From Trinickia mobilis (GTDB lineage Bacteria > Pseudomonadota > Gammaproteobacteria > Burkholderiales > Burkholderiaceae), in assembly GCF_017315705.1 (NCBI RefSeq), contig NZ_JAFLRF010000033.1:1-64000 (forward strand): DNA of 64,000 bases, in the 5' to 3' direction. Positions 7,788 to 14,567 of the stretch are shown piece by piece (position 1 is the stretch's first letter; the number at the start of each line of letters is the position of its first letter). The notes under the pieces were generated by a model. The model did not search any database. It worked only from the letters and a program-made list of their open reading frames with translations, and was not told where the DNA came from. The position numbers and the translations under genes were made by a program.

Positions 7788-9296
7788 ATGCAAGTCACGC
7801 TGCGCGGCATCTGCAAGGCGTTCGGCCCGGTGCGCGTGCTCGACGACGTCGACTTCAACATCGGCGCCGGCGAGATCCACGCGCTGATGGGCGAGAACGG
7901 CGCGGGCAAGTCGACGCTGATGAAGATCCTCGCCGGCGTCTACCAGGCCGACGCCGGCCAGATCGCGATCGACGGCAAAGCCGTGCAGATTCGCAATACG
8001 GTCGACGCCGAGCGTCTCGGCATCGCCATCATCCATCAGGAACTGAACCTGATTGCGCAGCTGACGGTGATGGAAAACCTGTTCCTCGGCCGCGAGCCGC
8101 GCCGTTTCGGCGTGGTCGATACGGGCGCGATGCGCAAAGAGGCGCAGAAGTGGCTCGACATGCTCGGCGCCGCGCGCATCGATCCGCAGATGGAGGCCGG
8201 GCGGCTGTCGATCGGCCAGCAACAGATGGTCGAAATCGCGAAGGCGCTGTCGCTCGACGCGCACGTGCTGGTCATGGACGAACCGACCGCCGCGCTCACC
8301 GGCCGCGAGATCGAGACGCTCTTCAAGATCATGCGCGACCTGAAGGCGCGGGACGTGGCGATCGTCTACGTGTCGCATCGGATGGAAGAGATCTTCGACA
8401 TCTGCGACAAGCTGAGCGTGCTGCGCGACGGCAAGTTCGTCGGCGAGCGGGCGATCCGGGAAACGCATTTCGAAGAGGTGGTGCGTCTCATGGTGGGCCG
8501 CGAAATCGGCGCGCGCTTTCCGCGCCGCGACAGCACGCCGGGCGAGGTGCGCTTCAAAGTGTCGAACCTCGCCGACGACGGCCGCATCTCCGGCATTTCA
8601 TTCGAAGTCCGCGCGGGGGAAGTGCTCGGCGTCGCGGGCCTGATGGGCGCCGGCCGCAGCGAAATCCTCAAGGCGATATTCGGCGCGAGCCGCAAGACGG
8701 CGGGGCAAATCACGCTCGATGGCCGCACGCTCGACATCCGCGAGCCCTCCGGTGCGATCGGCGCCGGGATCGGCTTCGTCACCGAAGACCGCAAGAGCCA
8801 GGGCCTCGTGCTCGGCATGTCGGTGCGCGAGAACGCTACGCTCGTTCGCCTGAGCCGCTACGCGCGGCTTGGCGTCGTCAGCGATTCTGCGGAACGCGCG
8901 GCCGTCGCCGAGCTGATCAAGCAATTGCGCATTCGCACGCGCGACGCCGAACTAGACGTCAAGGCGCTCTCCGGCGGCAATCAGCAGAAGGTGGTGTTCG
9001 CCAAGTGGCTCGCTGAACCGCCGAAGGTCCTGCTGCTCGACGAACCGACGCGCGGCGTGGACGTGGGCGGCAAGGCCGAGATCTACCACATCATCAACCG
9101 GCTCGCGGCGCTGGGCGCGGCGATCGTGATGGTGTCGTCGGAATTGCCGGAAGTGCTGGCGATGAGCGACCGCATACTCGTCATGCATCAGGGCCGGCAG
9201 AACGGCATTTTCGCCGCCGCCGGCGCCACCCAGGAATCGATCATGACCGCCGCCACGGGCGGCACGCCGGCGCAAGCCGCGACGGCCGCGGCGTGA
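7788..9296 (+). CDS. rbsA: Ribose ABC transporter, ATP-binding protein
   Basis: A 502-residue double-ABC ATPase that energises ribose import. The first cassette has Walker A GENGAGKST, signature LSIGQQQMVEIAKAL and Walker B VLVMDEPTAAL. The second has the family's degenerate A-loop (GLMGAGRSE), the signature LSGGNQQKVVFAKWL and VLLLDEPTRGVDVGG. This pattern is standard for RbsA/MglA-type carbohydrate importers. An AAGGGG ribosome binding site precedes the ATG, which lies 16 bp after rbsD. It acts at the inner-membrane face with RbsC and receives ribose from RbsB. Confidence 0.94.
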   Translation: MQVTLRGICKAFGPVRVLDDVDFNIGAGEIHALMGENGAGKSTLMKILAGVYQADAGQIAIDGKAVQIRNTVDAERLGIAIIHQELNLIAQLTVMENLFLGREPRRFGVVDTGAMRKEAQKWLDMLGAARIDPQMEAGRLSIGQQQMVEIAKALSLDAHVLVMDEPTAALTGREIETLFKIMRDLKARDVAIVYVSHRMEEIFDICDKLSVLRDGKFVGERAIRETHFEEVVRLMVGREIGARFPRRDSTPGEVRFKVSNLADDGRISGISFEVRAGEVLGVAGLMGAGRSEILKAIFGASRKTAGQITLDGRTLDIREPSGAIGAGIGFVTEDRKSQGLVLGMSVRENATLVRLSRYARLGVVSDSAERAAVAELIKQLRIRTRDAELDVKALSGGNQQKVVFAKWLAEPPKVLLLDEPTRGVDVGGKAEIYHIINRLAALGAAIVMVSSELPEVLAMSDRILVMHQGRQNGIFAAAGATQESIMTAATGGTPAQAATAAA

Positions 9297-9368
9297 ATCG
9301 CATGTCCGTGGCGGCGCCATCGTTCATCCAACCGGCGGCCGCTCCCGCCAATAGCGAGTACCGAGACC

Positions 9369-10319
9369 GTGCAATCCATCCTGACACCCAGTAACAAAGC
9401 CACGCTGCAAAAGCTCGGGCCTTTCATCGCGCTCGTGATCGTGGCGGTCGGCTTGTCGTTGACGAGCGCCGACTTCCTCACGGTCGGCAACCTGCTCAAC
9501 GTGATGCGCCAGGCGTCGATCAATGCGCTGATCGGCTTCGGCATGACGCTCGTGATCCTGCTCGGGGGCATCGATTTGTCGGTGGGCTCGATCCTCGCGC
9601 TGTCGTCGGTGATGATCGCGAGCCTGATGCAGACGGGCATGCCGCCGATGCTCGCGACGTCGCTCGGCATCGCCGCCGGCGGCCTGATGGGCCTCGTCAA
9701 CGGACTCGTGATCAGCAAGGGCAAAGTTGCGCCGTTCATCGCCACGCTCGGCTCGATGACGGTGCTGCGCGGCCTCGCGCTGGTGGTCTCCGACGGCAGC
9801 CCGATCAGCAACTTCAACAGCGACTTCTTCTCGATGCTCGGCGGCGGCTACGTCGCGCGCCTGATCCCGATTCCCGTCGTGCTGATGCTGATCATGTTCT
9901 GCGTCTTCTGGTTCGTGTTGCGCAAAACCGTGTTCGGCCGCCATGTCTACGCGACGGGCGGCAACGCCGACTCGGCGCGGCTTTCCGGCGTCAAGGTCGA
10001 TCGCGTCCAGCTTTGGGTGTACTCGATTTCCGGCGTGATGGCGGCGCTTGCGGGCGTGGTGCTCACCTCGCGCCTCAATTCCGCGCAACCGACTGCCGGC
10101 ACCGGCTACGAACTCGACGCGATCGCCGCGGTGGTGCTCGGCGGCACGAGCCTGACCGGAGGCCGCGGCTGGATCTTCGGCACGCTCGTCGGCGCGCTCC
10201 TGATCGGCGTGCTGAACAACGGACTGAATCTGCTGGACGTCTCGTCCTTCTATCAGCAGGTCGTGAAGGGCGGCGTGATTCTGCTGGCCGTGCTGATCGA
10301 TCGCGCGAACAAGAAGTAA
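9369..10319 (+). CDS. rbsC: Ribose ABC transporter, permease
   Basis: A 316-residue hydrophobic permease of the BPD_transp_2 family with about eight to ten membrane segments. Recognisable parts are GFGMTLVILLGGIDLSVGSILALSS near the N-terminus and the C-terminal AAVVLGGTSLTGGRGWIFGTLVGALLIG (given here as family signatures). The start is GTG at 9369, 72 bp after the rbsA stop. It forms the membrane channel for ribose with RbsA. Confidence 0.92.
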   Translation: MQSILTPSNKATLQKLGPFIALVIVAVGLSLTSADFLTVGNLLNVMRQASINALIGFGMTLVILLGGIDLSVGSILALSSVMIASLMQTGMPPMLATSLGIAAGGLMGLVNGLVISKGKVAPFIATLGSMTVLRGLALVVSDGSPISNFNSDFFSMLGGGYVARLIPIPVVLMLIMFCVFWFVLRKTVFGRHVYATGGNADSARLSGVKVDRVQLWVYSISGVMAALAGVVLTSRLNSAQPTAGTGYELDAIAAVVLGGTSLTGGRGWIFGTLVGALLIGVLNNGLNLLDVSSFYQQVVKGGVILLAVLIDRANKK

Positions 10320-10450
10320 GAGGCAAGCGCCGGGCAACCGTCAACACCGCAGGCGCTCGAACCACGCAGCACCGCAGGACCGGCCCCGCCGGGCAGTACG
10401 AACGCGATAAAGCCACTCACTACTCGATGGACATGAACAGGAGATCACAC

Positions 10451-11395
10451 ATGAAACGAATCATTTCGCCGCTCGTCGCCAGCTTGCTGGTGCTCGTCAT
10501 CGCCGCGTGCTCGAAGCAGGGCCCGGACAGCACGGCCGCAGCCGCCGGCGATCAGGCATCGGGCAGCACGGCCGGCGCCGCGGCGACCGTGGGCCTGTCG
10601 ATTTCGACGCTCAACAATCCGTTCTTCGTCTCGCTCAAGAAGGGCGCCGAAGACGAAGCGAAGAAAGACGGCATCACGCTCATCACGGTCGATGCGCAAA
10701 ACGATCCGGCCAAGCAGCAGGCAAGCGTCGAGGACCTGATCCAGAAGAAAGTCAACGTCATCCTGATCAACCCGACCGATTCGTCGGCCGTGGCCAATGT
10801 CGTGAAGGAAGCGACCGACAAGGGCATCAAGGTGGTGTCGCTCGACCGCAGCGTGAGCGGCGCGGACGTCAGCTCGCACATCGCGTCGGACAACACGGCA
10901 GGCGGCAAGATGGCCGCCGATTTCATGCTCCAGAAGCTCGGCGGCAAGGGCAGCGTGGTCGAACTGCAGGGCATTCCCGGCTCGTCCGCCGCACGCGAGC
11001 GCGGCGCAGGCTTCGACACGGCCATCGCCGCCGACAGCGGCGTGAAGGTCGTGACCAAGCAGCCGGCCGACTTCGACCGCGCGAAGGGCCTGTCGGTGAT
11101 GGAGAACATCATCCAGGGCAACAAGGACATCCAGGGCGTGTTCGCCCAGAACGACGAGATGGCGCTCGGCGCGGTCAAGGCGATCCAGGCAGCGGGGCTG
11201 AAAAACGTGATCGTGGTCGGCTTCGACGCCACCGACGACGCCGTGGCTGCCGTCAAGGCCGGCAGCATGGCGGCCACCGTGCAGCAGCAGCCGGAGCTGA
11301 TCGGCCAATACGGCGTGCAGACGGCGAAGAAGCTCGTCGACGGCCAGCCGGTCGACAAGTTCATCCCGGTTCCGCTCAACCTCTACAAGCCGTAA
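10451..11395 (+). CDS. rbsB: Ribose-binding protein, predicted lipoprotein
   Basis: A 314-residue periplasmic-binding-protein-1 family member (VGLSISTLNNPFFVSLKKGA; a DNTAGGKMAADFML segment; GVFAQNDEMALGAVKAIQAAG). These are the ribose-contact regions of RbsB. The odd point is the signal: MKRIISPLVASLLVLVIAAC ends in a lipobox with Cys20, followed by a Ser/Ala/Gly/Thr-rich linker of about 25 residues. Enteric RbsB has an ordinary cleavable signal; lipid-anchored forms are the rule in Gram-positive bacteria. The frame is open much further upstream but only the ATG at 10451 gives a signal peptide. It delivers ribose to RbsCA. Confidence 0.9.
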   Translation: MKRIISPLVASLLVLVIAACSKQGPDSTAAAAGDQASGSTAGAAATVGLSISTLNNPFFVSLKKGAEDEAKKDGITLITVDAQNDPAKQQASVEDLIQKKVNVILINPTDSSAVANVVKEATDKGIKVVSLDRSVSGADVSSHIASDNTAGGKMAADFMLQKLGGKGSVVELQGIPGSSAARERGAGFDTAIAADSGVKVVTKQPADFDRAKGLSVMENIIQGNKDIQGVFAQNDEMALGAVKAIQAAGLKNVIVVGFDATDDAVAAVKAGSMAATVQQQPELIGQYGVQTAKKLVDGQPVDKFIPVPLNLYKP

Positions 11396-11481
11396 AGCGG
11401 CTGCGCGATTATTTTGCGCGCCACGCTGGCGTAGTACTATTTGGCGCTGACATCGCCAGTTTGCCCAGAGGAAACGCCAGC

Positions 11482-12495
11482 GTGACCCAGTTCGAGCGCC
11501 TGACCATCGACGACATTGCCCGCCTCGCGAAAGTCTCGCGCACGACGGCGAGCATGGTGCTCAACGGTTACGCCGAACGCTACCGGATTTCGGCGGCCAC
11601 TGTCGAACGTGTGCTGCAGGTGGCGAAGGAACATCACTTCACGCCGTCGCAATCGGCCCGCGCGCTGCGCTCGCGGCGCAGCAACACCATCGGCCTCGTC
11701 ATCCCCGATCTCACCAACTCCGCGCACGCGGCGCTCGCGCAAGCGATGGAAACGCTGTGCCGGGACGAATACGGCTATCAACTGGTCGTCGTGACGAGCG
11801 ACGAAGACCCGGCACGGGAAACCGAAGGCATCGCCCATCTGGTCTCTCACCAGGTGGACGGCATGATCGTGGTGCCCTGCACAGCGGAGGCGAACCGCTA
11901 TCAGAAGTGGGTCAAGCGGCTGCCGCTCGTGTTCGCCGACCGGCGCGTCGAAGACAGCGATATCCCCTACGTGGTGACCGACGCCACCGAAACCGTCGCG
12001 ACGCTGATCGGCGACGCGCTCGCGCAGGGCGCGCGCGAGGTGGTGTACTTCGGCGGCCAGCCGGAGCTCTCCGCGAGCCGCGACCGGCTGGCGGGCTATC
12101 GCCAGGCGCTGGCGGCCCACGGCTTGACGGAGCGCGACGACTGGGTGTTCCAGCGCGACTACCAGCGCGAGTCGGGGCATGCGCTGATGGAGGCCTGGTT
12201 CGCCTCGCACGGGCGCTATCCGGAAGTGCTGTTCGCGGGCTCCATCACGCTGCTGGAAGGCGTGCTCGCGTTCATCAACCAAGCGCACAAGCTCGGCCTG
12301 GCGCCCGGCCGGCTGATGACCTTCGACGATCATCAATTGCTCGACTGCCTGCCGCTCTCCATCGACGCCATCGTGCAGGATAGCCAGCAGCTCGCGGCGC
12401 AAAGCCTGGAGCGCGTGATCGGCATGCTTGAAGGGGCGGGCAAGCCGGAGTCGCTGCTGGTGCCGGCGCATGTTCATTACCGGCGGGGACGGTAG
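11482..12495 (+). CDS. rbsR: LacI-family repressor of the rbs operon, Cra/FruR-like
   Basis: A 337-residue LacI-type regulator. The N-terminal helix-turn-helix is TIDDIARLAKVSRTTASMVLNG followed by YRISAATVERVL, which resembles Cra/FruR more than the enteric RbsR. The rest is a sugar-binding domain with NTIGLVIPDLTNSAHAALA and a Cra-like ending. The start is GTG at 11482, after GAGGA; upstream frame extension overlaps rbsB in another frame and is ignored. It is the last gene of the rbs locus, 86 bp after rbsB. The likely role is ribose- or sugar-phosphate-responsive control of the operon through the site at 6250-6266. The effector is not readable from sequence. Confidence 0.85.
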   Translation: MTQFERLTIDDIARLAKVSRTTASMVLNGYAERYRISAATVERVLQVAKEHHFTPSQSARALRSRRSNTIGLVIPDLTNSAHAALAQAMETLCRDEYGYQLVVVTSDEDPARETEGIAHLVSHQVDGMIVVPCTAEANRYQKWVKRLPLVFADRRVEDSDIPYVVTDATETVATLIGDALAQGAREVVYFGGQPELSASRDRLAGYRQALAAHGLTERDDWVFQRDYQRESGHALMEAWFASHGRYPEVLFAGSITLLEGVLAFINQAHKLGLAPGRLMTFDDHQLLDCLPLSIDAIVQDSQQLAAQSLERVIGMLEGAGKPESLLVPAHVHYRRGR

Positions 12496-12998
12496 CCGAG
12501 AGCCGGCTGCCGGGAACCGTACCGGGCAACTATTCTCGCAGCCTTGTCAAGTGGTCCGTTGGCTATCTATTTCGGTGTATTTGATAGGCATCCTAATTTT
12601 AGCCGGGCGATAAGAAGTCTTAAAGACCAGTTTGAGATAAGCCGCGCGATTTTTAAGATGGCCCGTGCGCCATGTGCCTCTGAATGAAGAGGCGGCAAGT
12701 TAAATGGTTTAGCGAGTTTAAGCAAATTCTTATTTCACTGGGTGTTCCCGCTCGGTAACCTTCCTTCAGGCTACGGAAGCTGCAACCGAAGCGTCCGTAG
12801 CTCTTTCCAGGCCGTGGGTGTGTCGCTCGCTGCCTCTGTCTCGCGCTCGCACTTAACTTACGGAAATCGCGGCGGTGCGCGCATGTTGCCTGAAGTCAGG
12901 GCGACCTGCGGCTCGTCTGCCGACAATCGACTTCCAACAGGTGAGGTCAAGCGCGATCACTCTCAAGTCATGCCTCTTTAACACCGAGGAGATTGCAA
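12496..12998 (+). promoter_or_regulatory. AT-richer leader and promoter region of the fimbrial operon
   Basis: About 500 bases without a convincing gene; an open frame at 12742-12981 has no family resemblance. The first 250 bases are clearly more AT-rich than the neighbours. They hold two inverted repeats, TAGG-CAT-CCTA (12585-12595) and TAAGA-AG-TCTTA (12611-12622). The second is followed by AAGA, like the box in front of tssH. They may bind a LuxR-type response regulator, but spacing differs from the two T6SS boxes. I could not fix a -35/-10 pair. Confidence 0.4.
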
Positions 12999-13601
12999 TT
13001 GCAAGCCAAACTTAAAAAGCTTTCGCTGATCGCCGCGCTGGCCGGCGTGTTCGCTACACCGGCAGCGTTTGCGCAGAGCCGCCCCACTCCGGTTGATGCG
13101 GGCCAGGGCACGGTCCAGTTCATGGGCCTGTTGCAAGCCAACACCTGCTCAATCGCTACGGGTGACGAGAACAAATCGGTGACGCTGCCGACCGTCAATA
13201 CTTCGTCGCTGGCGTCAGCTAACAATACCGCCGGCGCTACGTATTTCAATCTGTCGGTCACGAACTGCGATGCGTCCATTAACAATGCGCGGGCAAATTT
13301 CGAACCGGACAATATGGATGGAAGCGCGAGCGGTGCCGCTGCGGGCACTTATAGCAATCTGTTTGCGCCGAGAGATACTGACCCTAAGGATGCGACGGCG
13401 GCAAAGAATGTCAACTTGCAATTGTTGAACGAAAATGGAGCTGCGATTACTGCCGGCGTGAATCCGGCGTTCTTCGCTGTTAAGGGTACCGGCACGGCGC
13501 GCGGCGCCACGTTGACATATGGTGCTCGCTACTATTCCACCGGCGCGGCTTCGGCTGGTAATGTTAGAACGTACGTCAAGTACACGATGGCATATAACTA
13601 A
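12999..13601 (+). CDS. fimA: Type 1-like fimbrial major subunit
   Basis: A 200-residue secreted pilin. The signal peptide is MQAKLKKLSLIAALAGVFATPAAFA. The mature protein has the FimA pattern: an N-terminal donor strand (GTVQFMGLLQANTCSI), a disulphide pair (Cys in NTCSI and VTNCD), VTLPTVNTSSLAS and a C-terminal beta zipper ending YVKYTMAYN with the penultimate Tyr. The start is taken as TTG at 12999 because AGGAG at 12987-12991 then stands seven bases away; the TTG at 12993 would be too close. First gene of the fimbrial operon, followed by a hairpin likely to favour its expression over later genes. Confidence 0.88.
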   Translation: MQAKLKKLSLIAALAGVFATPAAFAQSRPTPVDAGQGTVQFMGLLQANTCSIATGDENKSVTLPTVNTSSLASANNTAGATYFNLSVTNCDASINNARANFEPDNMDGSASGAAAGTYSNLFAPRDTDPKDATAAKNVNLQLLNENGAAITAGVNPAFFAVKGTGTARGATLTYGARYYSTGAASAGNVRTYVKYTMAYN

Positions 13602-13625
13602 GCAATACTAATTCAATATGCTGTT

Positions 13626-13656
13626 GGGCTGCTCCTCGCTGTAGCCGGGGCAGCCC
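13626..13656 (+). promoter_or_regulatory. Hairpin after the major pilin gene
   Basis: GGGCTGCTCC and GGGGCAGCCC form a 10-bp stem (one G-U pair) with an 11-base loop. There is no T-run after it, so it is better read as a transcript-stabilising or attenuating structure than a full terminator. This position, just after the major subunit, is where chaperone-usher operons usually set the subunit-to-assembly-gene ratio. Confidence 0.5.
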
Positions 13657-13685
13657 GAATGCTTGACGGATCGGAGAAATTCAGC

Positions 13686-14546
13686 ATGCGTTCCTGGAAG
13701 TGCCGTGTATTTGCGGCAGCTGTATTGGTTTGTAGTGTGATGGCATCCGCAGCGCATGCGGCCATCGTCATTACCGGCACGCGCGTGATTTACCCGGCCA
13801 AAGCACGAGAGGTCAACGTGCGTCTCAGCAACGTCGACAAAACGCCTGTATTGGTTCAGGCCTGGATCGACGACGGTCACCCTGGCGCTGCGCCCAGCGA
13901 GATTCGCGTGCCGTTCTTGCTGATGCCGTCGGTATTTCGCGTCGAGCCGAACAAGGGGCAATCGCTGCGGATCATGTTCACTGGCGCAGACCTGCCGACA
14001 GATCGTGAGTCGGTCTACTGGCTGAATGTGCTCGAGATTCCCCCGAAGCCTGCGAATTCGGATGACCGAAATTTGATACAGATTGCGTTTCGAACTCGCA
14101 TCAAGATGTTCTATCGTCCGGCGTCGCTGACCGACGACCCAACCGCATATCGTTCCCAGCTCACTTGGCAATTCGCTTCAAACGACAAAGGCGAGCGTGT
14201 CTTGCGCGTGGAAAACCCGTCGCCTTACTACATCTCGTTGAATAGCGCATCGTTGGAGGCCGGCGGCAAGGCGATCGAACTGGTGCCCGAAATGGCGCCG
14301 CCATTTGGTCGTGTCGATCTGAAGCCGGTAGCGGGCGCGCTCGACGCAAAGGTTCCGGCGACCGTGTCTTTTTCCGTTCTCAGCGACTTTGGAGCGGAAT
14401 CCAAGACCTCCGCTCAGGTTGGCGGCTCGGCTCAAGCGAACGGCTCTTCCACGAAGGTTGGTGGTGCAATTCAAGCGGGCAGCGCCGAGAAGGCAAGCGA
14501 CGCGGTTCAAGTTGACGACGCAGAAAAGATAAAGCAAGTTCAGTAA
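13686..14546 (+). CDS. fimC: Periplasmic pilus chaperone with extra C-terminal tail
   Basis: A 286-residue PapD/FimC-type chaperone. After the signal peptide (ending ASAAHA) comes AIVITGTRVIYPAKAREVNVRLSN, holding the conserved subunit-binding Arg, and later QIAFRTRIKMFYRP with the partner Lys. The two Ig-like domains are complete. The start at 13686 has GGAG nine bases upstream. After the second domain the protein carries about 47 extra residues rich in Gly, Ser, Ala and Gln with the repeated pattern VGG-x-x-QA, absent from ordinary chaperones of 220-250 residues. It caps subunits by donor-strand complementation and passes them to the usher. Confidence 0.88.
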   Translation: MRSWKCRVFAAAVLVCSVMASAAHAAIVITGTRVIYPAKAREVNVRLSNVDKTPVLVQAWIDDGHPGAAPSEIRVPFLLMPSVFRVEPNKGQSLRIMFTGADLPTDRESVYWLNVLEIPPKPANSDDRNLIQIAFRTRIKMFYRPASLTDDPTAYRSQLTWQFASNDKGERVLRVENPSPYYISLNSASLEAGGKAIELVPEMAPPFGRVDLKPVAGALDAKVPATVSFSVLSDFGAESKTSAQVGGSAQANGSSTKVGGAIQAGSAEKASDAVQVDDAEKIKQVQ

Positions 14547-14567
14547 GCCGGTGACGGGGTGCTTTGA

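Noticed and set aside
12742-12981. 79-codon plus-strand frame in the fimbrial leader
   Set aside because: No family resemblance and no ribosome binding site; more likely part of the untranslated leader.
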